Origin: Humitalea rosea
GTDB lineage: Bacteria; Pseudomonadota; Alphaproteobacteria; Acetobacterales; Acetobacteraceae
Assembly (NCBI RefSeq): GCF_003253705.1
Contig: NZ_QKYU01000014.1
Span: 62,001 to 126,000 of the forward strand
DNA: 64,000 nt
Reading direction: 5' to 3'
Below the pieces are notes generated by a model. The model did not search any database and was not told the origin of the DNA. It saw only the letters and a list, made by a program, of their open reading frames with translations. This document shows positions 56,181-64,000 of this stretch, one piece after another. Numbering within the stretch: position 1 is the stretch's first letter; each line of letters opens with the position of its first letter. The position numbers were made by a program, and so were the translations under genes.

Positions 56181-57149
56181 TCATTTCCGCGGCGGCAGGA
56201 CAATGAAGCTGCTGCCCGGGGCAAGCGCGCCAGCCAGCGTGCCGCCGGCGCGGGTCGCGGGGTCGTCCATGCTGTAGCCGATGATGTGGCAGGGAATGCC
56301 TGCCGCCGCCGCCAGCACGACGCCGAAATCCGTTGTGGTGACAAGGGCCGAACAGCGCCGGACCAATCCGGCGAGGCCTGCCGGTGTCGCGTTCTCCAGC
56401 CACCAACGGGTATCCAGCAGGGCCGGCAGCAGCGCCGCCTCCCCGGGGCGCGCGGCGCGCATGGCGCGGCGGGAGGCCAGGACGGCATCGCCCATGACGA
56501 TGCCGGTCAGCCCAGGCGCCGTATCGGGAATCGGCAACAACGGTCCGCTGCCCGGCGACCCCATCACGGCGGCGAAGGCGGCGGGATTGTCCTCCAGGCA
56601 GTCGAGCATCAGGGGCGTGCCGTCGAACATCAGCCCCAGCGGGGCCGGCCCTTCGGGCAGCAGCGCCGACAGGCTGTCATCATGGCCAAGCGTGCGTTCA
56701 GAAAAGCAGGCGAAGTCCGGGAACCAGGGCAGGCGGCGCCGCATCAGCACCAGCAGGCTGGTGTGGTCGCGCAGACTCCCCGTGGCATCCGCGAACTCGA
56801 CGGCGATGCCGGCCGTCTCCGCCGGCTCCAACCCGGGCGGCAGCGACAAATTGTGCAGTCGCGGCGTCGCACCCGCCGCTTTGGCGGCAGAGAACGCCTC
56901 GACCAGCGCCAGCGTGCGATCCCGGCGGAAGATGGGGCCGGCCAGTACCACCTGGCTGACCGCGCGCGGCAGGGGATCATCTGGCGCGATGCAGGTGATG
57001 CCGGGCACGCAGCGCTCGGTATAGGCCGGCGTTGCCGAGACGACGATCGGATCGACCGCGCCGAGGCTGCGTATCGCCTCGGCCAAGGCAGCTTCGGCGG
57101 CGATCAGCCCGTGGCCGAAATCACCGAGGAAAAGGCTCGTCATCGCCAT
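56181..57149 (-). CDS. Polysaccharide pyruvyl transferase-like protein, divergent copy
   Basis: 322 residues from the ATG at 57149 (MAMTSLFLGDFGHG). It mirrors the 57157 gene in layout: start TSLFLGDFGHGLIAAEAALAEAI resembles TAFLGSYGFGNLGDELCLIEAM; a WWLENATPAGLAGLVRRCSAL helix matches WWQANMTPARLRGVIGRLDTL; the end GTLAGALAPGSSFIVLPP matches NLPRGSTCIGL. The NLGDE motif is not conserved, so activity is uncertain. I read it as a tandem duplicate that has diverged. It starts seven bases after its neighbour's stop. Confidence 0.65.
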   Translation of the reverse strand: MAMTSLFLGDFGHGLIAAEAALAEAIRSLGAVDPIVVSATPAYTERCVPGITCIAPDDPLPRAVSQVVLAGPIFRRDRTLALVEAFSAAKAAGATPRLHNLSLPPGLEPAETAGIAVEFADATGSLRDHTSLLVLMRRRLPWFPDFACFSERTLGHDDSLSALLPEGPAPLGLMFDGTPLMLDCLEDNPAAFAAVMGSPGSGPLLPIPDTAPGLTGIVMGDAVLASRRAMRAARPGEAALLPALLDTRWWLENATPAGLAGLVRRCSALVTTTDFGVVLAAAAGIPCHIIGYSMDDPATRAGGTLAGALAPGSSFIVLPPRK

Positions 57150-57156
57150 GCGCCTG

Positions 57157-58128
57157 TCACTGGTGGCGCAGCCCGATGCAGGTGCTGCCCCGCGGCAGGT
57201 TGTCCGCCACCGCCACCATGGTCCGCGGCACGCTGTTGTCCTCGGCCGGGTGCAGCCCGATCGTGCGTATCCCGGCGCCGATGCCATGGATGACATTGTG
57301 TTTGCGCTGGCTGATCAGCGTATCCAGCCGCCCGATGACGCCGCGCAGACGCGCCGGCGTCATATTGGCCTGCCACCAGACCGGGTCGAGCATCTCGGTC
57401 AGCGCCATGTCCCAGCCGTCCAGAAAGCGGTCGGCGAAGCGGCGGAAGCCGGTGGCGTCATCCTCGTCGCCGGTGTCGCGATGGATCGTGCTGACGATCG
57501 GCACCACGACATGGCCGGTAAAGGGCAGCAGCAGCGCACGGACCCGTGCCGCATCGACCCGCAGGCAGCGGTCCATCAGCGGGTAGGGAATGATGGAAAT
57601 GCCAAGCAGCGGCCGCCCCGTTGGCAGCATCGCCGTGGCGATGGAGCGGTCCGGCACCAGCGCCCGTTCCGGAAACCGGCTGAGCCCCGGACGGACCGGC
57701 AGCCCCCAGGCCGCGACCGACACCGCCGAGGCCGGGTCGCGGACCGTGAAGCTGGTGAGGCGGCGCAGGGCGGCGTGGCTGTCCTCGCCGATCCGATCGT
57801 CCAGAACGGCGCTGGAAACACCGATATTATGGATATGCAGCTCGGCCCCGGCCTCGGCGGCCCGGTTCATCCAGGGCAGGAAGGCGGCGAAAGCCTCCAC
57901 GGTCCCGACATGGCCCCCCCCCAGCACCACGCGTTCCGGCGTGAACTCCATCATCGCATCGCCGGTGCGGAAGCAGCCGGACAGCCCAGGGGCGCAGCGC
58001 ATGGTCCACTCGGCGCCCGTGCTGAAGGCCTGGGCCTCGGTCGAGGGAAAGCTCTGCATGGCCTCGATCAGGCAGAGTTCGTCCCCGAGGTTGCCGAACC
58101 CATAGGAGCCGAGAAAAGCAGTTCGCAT
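57157..58128 (-). CDS. Polysaccharide pyruvyl transferase family protein
   Basis: 323 residues from the ATG at 58128 (RTAFLGSYGFGNLGDE), which fits the family start; the frame extends to 58158. The GxYGFGNLGDE motif is diagnostic of CsaB/WcaK-like pyruvyl transferases, which ketal-link pyruvate to sugars. Other family features: VVLGGGHVGT (PEP-binding region), ISIIPYP, TSFTVRDPASA and TLISQRKHNVIHGIGAG. The partner sugar is unknown and no polysaccharide operon is nearby. Confidence 0.85.
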   Translation of the reverse strand: MRTAFLGSYGFGNLGDELCLIEAMQSFPSTEAQAFSTGAEWTMRCAPGLSGCFRTGDAMMEFTPERVVLGGGHVGTVEAFAAFLPWMNRAAEAGAELHIHNIGVSSAVLDDRIGEDSHAALRRLTSFTVRDPASAVSVAAWGLPVRPGLSRFPERALVPDRSIATAMLPTGRPLLGISIIPYPLMDRCLRVDAARVRALLLPFTGHVVVPIVSTIHRDTGDEDDATGFRRFADRFLDGWDMALTEMLDPVWWQANMTPARLRGVIGRLDTLISQRKHNVIHGIGAGIRTIGLHPAEDNSVPRTMVAVADNLPRGSTCIGLRHQ

Positions 58129-58155
58129 GGAATCAGGGTGCCCGCTCCCCTCGCC

Positions 58156-58200
58156 CATCGCAACAGGACCTATCGCAGCAGGACCTATCGCAGCAGGACT
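58156..58200. repeat. Three 15-bp tandem repeats at the hemW 3' end
   Basis: Units 58156-58170, 58171-58185 and 58186-58200, consensus YATCGCAGCAGGACC. The hemW stop lies in the middle unit (58187-58185), so its last codons and the gap to the next gene are built from the repeat. Confidence 0.85.
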
Positions 58201-59339
58201 GGCAGCATCGCATCCAGCCGCAGCAGCCCCTCGACCGTGGTCGCGAGGTGCCCGGTCTCGGTCCAGTGCAGGTAGCCCTCATCCATGCAGGCCACCAGCA
58301 TGGCGGGATCGGTGGCCTCGGCCAGGGTCAGGCCGCTGCGGGTGGCCAAGTAGGCGGGGTCCACACCCTCCGTCAGCCGCAGCCCCATCAGCATCACCTC
58401 GCGGGCGAGGTCGATGGCGGAAAGCGCCTCCTCCTCGGTACGGGCATGGCCGTCGCGCTCGACGCGGGCGCGCCATTCCTCGGGCGCCCGGTGGCGGCGG
58501 GAGGCGGTGATCCGCCCGCCCAGGGTCAGGCGCTGATGCGCCCCCGCCCCGATCCCGAGGTAATCGCCATGCCGCCAATAGGCGAGGTTGTGGCGGCTTT
58601 CGGCACCAGGCTTGGCGTAGTTGGAGACCTCATAGGGCGCGAGGCCGAAGCGCGCGGCCTCCTCCGCCGTTGCCAGATACAGAGCGGCGGCGGCATCGCC
58701 CTCGGGCAAAGTGAAGGCGCCACGGCCGAACAAGGTCGCGAACTGCGTGCCAGGCTCGATGGTCAGCTGGTAGAGGCTGAGATGGTCGGCGGCCAGGGCT
58801 AGCGCCTGCCGCAGCTCCGCCCGCCACGAGTCCAGCGACTGCCCGGGGCGGGCGTAGATCAGGTCGAAGGACACGCGTGGAAAGATGGTTCGCGCGGCTT
58901 CGAGGGCTGCAATCGCCTCGCCCACGTCATGCCGGCGGCCCAGGAACGCCAGCGCCTCGGCATTCAGCGATTGCACGCCGAGGCTGATGCGGTTCACCCC
59001 CGCCGCGTGGAAGGCGCGCAGGCGGCCGATCTCGACACTGGTCGGGTTGGCTTCGAGGGTGATCTCGATATCGGCCGTGGCGTCGAACAGGCGCCGCGCG
59101 TCTTCGATCAGCAGGGCCACGCCCTCGGGCGGCATCAGGCTCGGGGTGCCGCCCCCGAAGAAGATGCTGGCCAGCGGCCGGCGGCCGGCGCGGGTGGCCT
59201 CATGCGCCAGCTCAGCGCGCAGGGCGGCGACGTAGCTGGCGCCGTCCACCCGCTCGCGGACATGGCTGTTGAAATCGCAGTACGGGCACTTGGACGCGCA
59301 GAACGGCCAGTGGATGTAGAGGGCGAGGGTCTCGGTCAC
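58185..59339 (-). CDS. hemW: Radical SAM heme chaperone HemW
   Basis: 384 residues. The HemW/HemN-like radical SAM cluster motif is [14 protein letters not shown] (residues 13-26, CxxxCxxC). [31 protein letters not shown] and a later [10 protein letters not shown] motif are typical. HemW handles heme insertion, not coproporphyrinogen oxidation; the extra Cys of true HemN in CxxxCxxCxC is absent. ATGA overlap with the CoA-transferase upstream. Confidence 0.92.
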   Translation of the reverse strand: MTETLALYIHWPFCASKCPYCDFNSHVRERVDGASYVAALRAELAHEATRAGRRPLASIFFGGGTPSLMPPEGVALLIEDARRLFDATADIEITLEANPTSVEIGRLRAFHAAGVNRISLGVQSLNAEALAFLGRRHDVGEAIAALEAARTIFPRVSFDLIYARPGQSLDSWRAELRQALALAADHLSLYQLTIEPGTQFATLFGRGAFTLPEGDAAAALYLATAEEAARFGLAPYEVSNYAKPGAESRHNLAYWRHGDYLGIGAGAHQRLTLGGRITASRRHRAPEEWRARVERDGHARTEEEALSAIDLAREVMLMGLRLTEGVDPAYLATRSGLTLAEATDPAMLVACMDEGYLHWTETGHLATTVEGLLRLDAMLPVLLR

Positions 59340-59974
59340 ACCGCGACGATATACTCGGCCTCGGTCTTGGCGGCGATCTCTTCCAGTGTCACGCCCGGGG
59401 CAAGCTCGGTCAGGCGGGTGGTGCCGGCCCGTTTGTCGATCGAAAACACGCCGAGTTCGGAGATGACGGTATCCACCACCCCCTTGCCGGTTAGCGGCAA
59501 AGAGCAGGATTTCAACAGCTTGGGCTTGCCGCCGGCAGTGTGCTCCATCAGCACGACCACCCGCTTGACCCCGGCGACCAGATCCATGGCGCCGCCCATG
59601 CCCTTCACCATCTTGCCCGGGATCATCCAGTTCGCGAGGTCGCCGTTCTGGGCCACCTGCAACGCACCCAGAATCGACAGATCGATATGCCCGCCGCGGA
59701 TCATCGCGAAGGAGGTCGCGCTGTCGAAATAGGAGGAGTTCGGCAAGGCGGTGACGGTCTGCTTGCCGGCATTGATGAGGTCGGGGTCTTCATCGCCCTC
59801 GATCGGGAAGGGCCCGATCCCGAGCATCCCGTTCTCGGACTGGAGCTGCACCGTCATGCCCTCCGGCACGTGGTTGGCCACCAGGGTCGGGATGCCGATC
59901 CCGAGGTTCACATAGAAGCCGTCTTCCAGCTCGCGGGCGGCGCGGGCCGCCATTTCGTCGCGCGTCCAGGCCAT
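59336..59974 (-). CDS. scoB: 3-oxoacid CoA-transferase subunit B
   Basis: 212 residues. Beta subunit of the succinyl-CoA:3-oxoacid or acetoacetate CoA-transferase family. The catalytic Glu lies in [12 protein letters not shown] (SENG motif). [36 protein letters not shown] and the ending TEAEYIVA are typical. It moves CoA between succinyl-CoA and a 3-oxoacid. Paired with subunit A 12 bp upstream. Confidence 0.93.
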   Translation of the reverse strand: MAWTRDEMAARAARELEDGFYVNLGIGIPTLVANHVPEGMTVQLQSENGMLGIGPFPIEGDEDPDLINAGKQTVTALPNSSYFDSATSFAMIRGGHIDLSILGALQVAQNGDLANWMIPGKMVKGMGGAMDLVAGVKRVVVLMEHTAGGKPKLLKSCSLPLTGKGVVDTVISELGVFSIDKRAGTTRLTELAPGVTLEEIAAKTEAEYIVAV

Positions 59975-59986
59975 CTTCGGGTCTCC

Positions 59987-60706
59987 TTACGCCGCGACTT
60001 TGCGGGTGGTGCGCTGCTCGATCCGCTTCTCATAGCCTTCGGGGAGCACGACGATGCGGCTGACGAAGACGCCGGGGGTGTGGATGTGGTCGGGGTCGAT
60101 CTCCCCAACTTCCACCAGATGCTCCACCTGCACGACCGTGGTCTTGGCGGCGGTGGCCATCATCGGGTTGAAGTTCCGCGCGGTGCGGCGGAACACGAGG
60201 TTGCCCTCGGTATCGGCCTTCCAGGCATGGATGATCGCCAGATCGGCGAAGATGCCGCGCTCCTGGACATAGGTCTGCCCGTCGAATTCGGCATGGGGCT
60301 TGCCCTCGGCGACCGCGGTGCCGACGCCGGTCTTGGTATAGAAGGCCGGGATCCCGGCGCCGCCGGCGCGGATGCGTTCCGCAAGGGTGCCCTGGGGGTT
60401 GAACTCGATCTTCAGCTCGCCGGCCAGGAACTGGCGGGCGAATTCCGCATTCTCCCCGACGTAGGAGGAGATCATCTTGGCGATCTGCCGCGTCTTCAGC
60501 AGCAGCCCCAGCCCCGCATCGTCGATCCCGGCATTGTTCGAGACCACGGTGAGGTCACGGACCCCGGAGTCCCGGATCGCCGCAATCAGCGCCATCGGCA
60601 CGCCGCAGAGGCCGAAGCCACCGGAGTGGATCAGCAGCCCGTCCTGCAGCAGGTCCGAGAGGGCGGTGGCGGCATCGGGAAAAATCTTACGGCGGCTGCT
60701 GCTCAT
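59987..60706 (-). CDS. scoA: 3-oxoacid CoA-transferase subunit A
   Basis: 239 residues from the ATG at 60706 (MSSSRRKIFPDAATAL). Alpha subunit: SGGFGLCGVPMALIAAI, TVVSNNAGIDDAGLGLLL, GGAGIPAFYTKTGVGTAVAEG and KADTEGNLVFRRTARNFN all match the family. Forms a heterodimer with the 59336 protein. Together they supply 3-oxoacid CoA esters. First gene of the scoA-scoB-hemW run. Confidence 0.94.
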   Translation of the reverse strand: MSSSRRKIFPDAATALSDLLQDGLLIHSGGFGLCGVPMALIAAIRDSGVRDLTVVSNNAGIDDAGLGLLLKTRQIAKMISSYVGENAEFARQFLAGELKIEFNPQGTLAERIRAGGAGIPAFYTKTGVGTAVAEGKPHAEFDGQTYVQERGIFADLAIIHAWKADTEGNLVFRRTARNFNPMMATAAKTTVVQVEHLVEVGEIDPDHIHTPGVFVSRIVVLPEGYEKRIEQRTTRKVAA

Positions 60707-60832
60707 TCGGGCGGCTTCCTCTCCAAGGCGCCGCAACCTAGTGGTCACACGGCTTTCACTCAAGCGGGCGGAGGGGCTTGCAGCCCGGAACAAGCCGGGT
60801 TAGAGGACCGCCTCCCGCAGGGGAACCAGAGT

Positions 60833-60908
60833 GGGGCCATAGCTCAGTTGGTAGAGCGCTTGAATGGCATTCAAGAGGTCGGCGGTTCGATTCCGCCTGG
60901 CTCCACCA
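60833..60908 (+). tRNA. tRNA-Ala (anticodon GGC)
   Basis: 76 nt with encoded CCA. Acceptor GGGGCCA pairs with TGGCTCC (one G-U pair), D-arm AGCTCAGTTGGTAGAGC, anticodon stem-loop CTTGA-ATGGCAT-TCAAG, T-arm GGCGG-TTCGATT-CCGCC. The GGC anticodon reads GCC/GCU codons. Confidence 0.97.
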
Positions 60909-61180
60909 GGTTCCCGCGGTTAGCGCATCGATCGATTGAGGTTCTTGGTTTTCAGACCCGGGTGGTCCGAACATAAGCCCCAACAGCCCTTCCGGCAGAC
61001 CCCGAAAGCGCAGCCACACGCTGTGTCTCATCGCGCGCCGAGACGTCAGGGGTCGCGCCAAGGTCTGTGGCTCGCTTTGGCCGTTTGCTTTCGATGGCAG
61101 GCGCCGGGAGCCCTGCCGGTATCCCGGTCCGGCTCGATACACCGCAGCCGCAAAACAAGAGCCGGTTTAGCGTTCGCCCG

Positions 61181-62560
61181 CTAACCCCCTTGCAGATCGT
61201 CAAAGATCCAACCGCAATCCGCCACGACCTCGAGCGCGAGAAATTTTTCGGCATAGGTCGCCGCCGCCGCGGCAGACAGCCGGGACGCTGACAGGCGCTG
61301 GAATTTTTGGATCACCTCGGCATCGGCCATGGGGTTCTGGGGCGATCCCTTCGGGGCATCGGCGCGGATATGACGCGGCGCCAAGCCCGGGCTGTCGAAG
61401 TCCAGGATGCATTGGTGGTAGTGGGTCAGTTCGGGCGCCGCGACGATCTCGATTGCGCCCAGGATCTGCCGCAGCTCCGGACGTGAAATCTCCTCGCGAA
61501 ACCCCAGGCTGTGTTCCGGCAGGATGACGTCGAGCCCGCAGGCCGCCAGCGCAATACAGTATTCGGCGTGGAAACGCGCCTCGTTCGGCGTCTGCGGCAG
61601 GCGGGTCTTGGACACCGCGGGCAGCACATAGGCCGGCATCCCGATCCGCAGCCGCCCCCGCTGCATCGCCGCCGTGCCGACCTCCCGTCGCAGCGCGGCC
61701 ACGGCGTCGATCGCCGAATGAGTGTAGCCACAGCAGGCGTGCAGCTTGCGTCGCGGCTCGGCGAGGTACCAGCGCGCATCATCGGTGAAGACGGCGGGAT
61801 CGTAGCCGCGGCTGAGGGTCTCGCAGAACCCCATGGGGCTTTCCAGCAGCCGCGCGGGCCCGGTCATCCCGTGCCCCGCATAGCCTGCGGCGCGGATGCC
61901 GATGGCAGCGGGCCAGGCGCCGAACAACATCGGCTTCACGGTGCCGCCATCGCCGAAAATTACCTCGGCCGGGCACCAGGTGGCGAGGGTACCGGCGATC
62001 GCCAGCGCCTCCTGCAACCTCGGCTCCGAAAAGCCCTGCAACGACCCCGCGACCGCCGCCGCGCCGAAGGCGGAGACGAGGCCCGGCGTCACCATCCCGA
62101 CCTCGGTATAGGGCTTCAGCTGCGGATAGACGGCGGCGTAGATGCGCGTGGTGATCTCGATCCCCGCGATCAGCGCCCGCAGCAGATCCGCGCCGGAACT
62201 GCCGCAGGGCTCCACCAGCGCCAGCGCCGCCGTGACATTGCCGATGCTGGCATGGCCGCCGATCAGGTCGTTCAGCTCGAAGATATCGCCCCAATAGCCA
62301 TGCACCCGGGCCGCCGCTTCCGGCCGCAATGCGATGGGCGAGCCGAGGATGCGGGCGGCCCCGTCGCCGCTCGCATCCCGCTCGGCCGCCAGCACCATGG
62401 CGGCCTCCGGCGTCTCCGCCCCGGCCAGCATGCAGCCGATGGTGTCGAGGATGCAGAGCCCGGCCTGCCGGCGCACCGCTTCCGGCACCCGGGCGAGATC
62501 CAGCTTGGCCGCGAAATGCGCCAGCGCGCCCAGCAGCGGCGGGGTTTGGGTCGTCGCCAT
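61181..62560 (-). CDS. MmgE/PrpD family protein
   Basis: 459 residues. Typical PrpD/MmgE dehydratase family layout: GLCILDTIGCMLAGAETPEA near 35-54, FELNDLIGGHASIGNVTAAL, VGMVTPGLVSAFGAAAVAG and the KLHACCGYTHSAIDAVAAL stretch. Proteins of this family dehydrate 2-methylcitrate or act in itaconate and related pathways. No prpB/prpC is nearby, so the substrate is unknown. The ATG (62560) overlaps the Bug-type gene stop by one base, suggesting a shared tricarboxylate substrate. Confidence 0.87.
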   Translation of the reverse strand: MATTQTPPLLGALAHFAAKLDLARVPEAVRRQAGLCILDTIGCMLAGAETPEAAMVLAAERDASGDGAARILGSPIALRPEAAARVHGYWGDIFELNDLIGGHASIGNVTAALALVEPCGSSGADLLRALIAGIEITTRIYAAVYPQLKPYTEVGMVTPGLVSAFGAAAVAGSLQGFSEPRLQEALAIAGTLATWCPAEVIFGDGGTVKPMLFGAWPAAIGIRAAGYAGHGMTGPARLLESPMGFCETLSRGYDPAVFTDDARWYLAEPRRKLHACCGYTHSAIDAVAALRREVGTAAMQRGRLRIGMPAYVLPAVSKTRLPQTPNEARFHAEYCIALAACGLDVILPEHSLGFREEISRPELRQILGAIEIVAAPELTHYHQCILDFDSPGLAPRHIRADAPKGSPQNPMADAEVIQKFQRLSASRLSAAAAATYAEKFLALEVVADCGWIFDDLQGG

Positions 62561-63546
62561 CAGTCGAGCACCAGCCCGCGACGGCCGATCACCTCGGCCC
62601 AGCGGGCCCGGTCGGCGGCGAAGTAGCGCGCCGTGGTGGCGGCATCGCGGGTCGGCTGCATCACCATGCCAAGCTCGGCGAAGCGCGAGCGGAACTGCGG
62701 ATCCTCCAGCACCTGGCGCAGGGCGTCGCGCAGCCGTGCCTCCACCGGGGCCGGCAGCCCCGCGGGCGCCGCAACCCCGATCCAGGAGGCGGTCTCGTAG
62801 CCGGGATAGCCGCTTTCGGCGATGGTCGGCACATCGGGCAGGGCGGCGACCCGATCGGCCGTGGTGACCGCCAGCGCCCGCAGCCGACCCTCGCGCAGAT
62901 GCGGCAAGGAGGTGATGACGGTATCGAACACCGCCGTCACATCCCCCGACAGCACCGCGGTCAGCGCCGGCGCATTGCCGGCATAGGGAACATGGGTCAG
63001 CTCCACCTCGGCCATCATGCCCAGCATCTCGCCCGGCAGATGCGTGGAGGTGCCGACCCCCGCCGAGCCATAGGTCGTCCGCCCCGGTTCCGCCCGCGCA
63101 TAGGCAATGAATTCGGCAAGGCTGTTGATGCCGAGGCGCGGGTTCACCACCAGCACGAAGGGCACCTCCACCAGCACCGACAGGAGGGTGAAGTCGGTCT
63201 GCGGATTGTAGGGAAGCTGCCGCCGCAGCAGACCGTTCAGCACCAGGCTGCTGGCGCTGCCGATCAGCAAGGTATAGCCGTCCGGACTGGCCCGCGCCGC
63301 CGCCTGGGTGCCGATGATCATGGAGGCGCCGCCGCGGTTCTCGGTGATCACCGGCTGGCCCAGGATGTGTTCCAGCTTGGCGGCCACGGTACGGCCGAGC
63401 AGGTCGGTCAGCCCGCCCGGCGCGACCGGCACGAGCAGCCGCAGCGGATGGTTCGGCCAGGCGGCCTCGGCATGCGCCAGCCCAGGCGTTGCAAGGCCAA
63501 TGGCGGCAAGTGTGAGGCCGCGTCTTGTGAGATGGCCATTGGACAT
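62560..63546 (-). CDS. Bug-family tripartite tricarboxylate transporter substrate-binding protein
   Basis: 328 residues from the ATG at 63546 (GGGAG 13 bases upstream); the longer frame overlaps the next gene. Signal peptide TRRGLTLAAIGLATPGLAHA. Mature part WPNHPLRLLVPVAPGGLTDLLGR, GGASMIIGTQAAARASPDGYT and TYGSAGVGTSTHLPGEML are the family hallmarks. Periplasmic; many Bug proteins are orphans without TctA/TctB, as here. Its coupling to the PrpD-like gene suggests it binds the acid that protein acts on. Confidence 0.92.
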   Translation of the reverse strand: MSNGHLTRRGLTLAAIGLATPGLAHAEAAWPNHPLRLLVPVAPGGLTDLLGRTVAAKLEHILGQPVITENRGGASMIIGTQAAARASPDGYTLLIGSASSLVLNGLLRRQLPYNPQTDFTLLSVLVEVPFVLVVNPRLGINSLAEFIAYARAEPGRTTYGSAGVGTSTHLPGEMLGMMAEVELTHVPYAGNAPALTAVLSGDVTAVFDTVITSLPHLREGRLRALAVTTADRVAALPDVPTIAESGYPGYETASWIGVAAPAGLPAPVEARLRDALRQVLEDPQFRSRFAELGMVMQPTRDAATTARYFAADRARWAEVIGRRGLVLD

Positions 63547-63571
63547 TCTTGATTCTCCCAGAGATGTGGAT

Positions 63572-64000
63572 TCAGCTCGGCGACGCAGGTTCCGGCCGCG
63601 CGGCGAAGAGCGCGCCATCCGCATGACGCAAGGCGACCAGGCGGACCGCGCCATCCAGGGGAGCCGCCGCATCGCCCCAGAGGCGGGTCGCCAGGCGCAC
63701 GCCTTCCTCCAGATCGACGATGCCGACGCGATAGGGCGCATCCCCTCGGAACACCGCGGGGGCGGCGTGGATGGTGGTCGCCGCGTAAAGCCGGCCGCGC
63801 CCCGACAGATCCGCCCAGGCGACGTTCCGCGACCAGCAATGCGGACAGAAGGGCTTGGGCGGAAAACTCCATTTGCCGCAGTCGTCGCAACGGGTGGTGG
63901 TGAAGCGCCCCTCCAGCAGCCCGTCCCAGAAGCGCCGCGTGAAGGCGGTCACACGGGGCGGATAGAGGCGGGGCCCGACGACGGGAATGATCGCCAGCAT
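63572..64000 (-). CDS. Zn-ribbon/OB-fold protein (DUF35 family), start at window edge
   Basis: 142 residues visible, opening with ATG at the last base of the window, so the start may lie further upstream. Rubredoxin-like zinc ribbon CDDCGKWSFPPKPFCPHC (four Cys) followed by an OB-fold (GRGRLYAATTIHAAP). These proteins accompany thiolases and act as scaffold or CoA-binding partners. The neighbouring Bug and PrpD-like genes suggest a CoA-linked acid pathway. A partner thiolase would lie outside the window. Confidence 0.82.
   Translation of the reverse strand: MLAIIPVVGPRLYPPRVTAFTRRFWDGLLEGRFTTTRCDDCGKWSFPPKPFCPHCWSRNVAWADLSGRGRLYAATTIHAAPAVFRGDAPYRVGIVDLEEGVRLATRLWGDAAAPLDGAVRLVALRHADGALFAARPEPASPS

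Noticed and set aside
60756-61142. Minus-strand frame with ESNRRPLECHSSALPTELW
   Set aside because: This is the well-known artefact from reading the antisense strand of a tRNA; the sense strand holds tRNA-Ala at 60833-60908.

Overview
The window is GC-rich chromosomal DNA from an alphaproteobacterium. The gene mix (many IclR/LysR/MarR-controlled catabolic clusters, a Bug-type tricarboxylate-binding protein, TRAP-TAXI, two dipeptide-type ABC solute-binding proteins, a MmgE/PrpD protein, a type I-E CRISPR system with short GC-rich repeats) suggests an Acetobacteraceae member close to Roseomonas. That placement is inference from gene content and codon use, not from a marker gene.

Left third (1-20.5 kb): catabolism and uptake. 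A Rieske oxygenase (cut by the window edge) diverges from an IclR regulator over a short palindrome. Then come a 2OG-Fe(II) oxygenase, a dipeptide-type solute-binding protein, a LysR regulator and a PEP-mutase/isocitrate-lyase family enzyme. From 7.1 to 20.5 kb one co-directional cluster holds two flavin-dependent monooxygenases, an enoyl-CoA hydratase, an acyl-CoA dehydrogenase, an ADP/NDP-forming acyl-CoA synthetase, a complete Dpp/Opp-type ABC importer and a TauD-family dioxygenase. A MarR-family gene lies just upstream, and the same 22-bp palindrome precedes both halves of the cluster, so they look like one regulon.

Middle (20.6-37.2 kb): a complete type I-E CRISPR-Cas island, all on the minus strand: cas3, cse1, cse2, cas7e, cas5e, cas6e, cas1, cas2, leader, array. 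The array has 95 repeats and 94 spacers at an exact 61-bp period. A 1416-bp IS256-family element sits inside one repeat near the old (trailer) end, flanked by an 8-bp target duplication; removing it restores a perfect repeat. Between cas3 and cse1 lies the most striking item: two degenerate repeats one array period apart, flanking a guide-like sequence. The guide matches the DNA directly downstream of the second degenerate repeat, next to an AAG PAM. Up to position 24 its mismatches are at positions 6, 10, 12, 18 and 24, so four of the five fall where Cascade does not read the base; beyond that the match fails. This looks like a crRNA-like RNA (CreA/CreR type) that directs Cascade to the upstream region of the Cascade operon. 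The island is bounded on the right by decayed IS3- and IS5-family fragments and a tRNA-Met.

Right third (37.2-64 kb): housekeeping and more catabolism. mnmA, tenA, a 2Fe-2S ferredoxin and two cysteine desulfurases form a sulfur-handling operon. Then follow an alpha/beta hydrolase, anmK, a CheZ-like protein, a maleate-isomerase-like protein, a branched-chain-amino-acid-type ABC importer with fused permeases, an LLM/CMD/AhpD trio, a thioesterase with a TRAP-TAXI transporter, two tandem polysaccharide pyruvyl transferase-like genes, hemW with a 3-oxoacid CoA-transferase pair, tRNA-Ala, a MmgE/PrpD protein with a Bug-type binding protein, and a Zn-ribbon/OB-fold protein at the edge.
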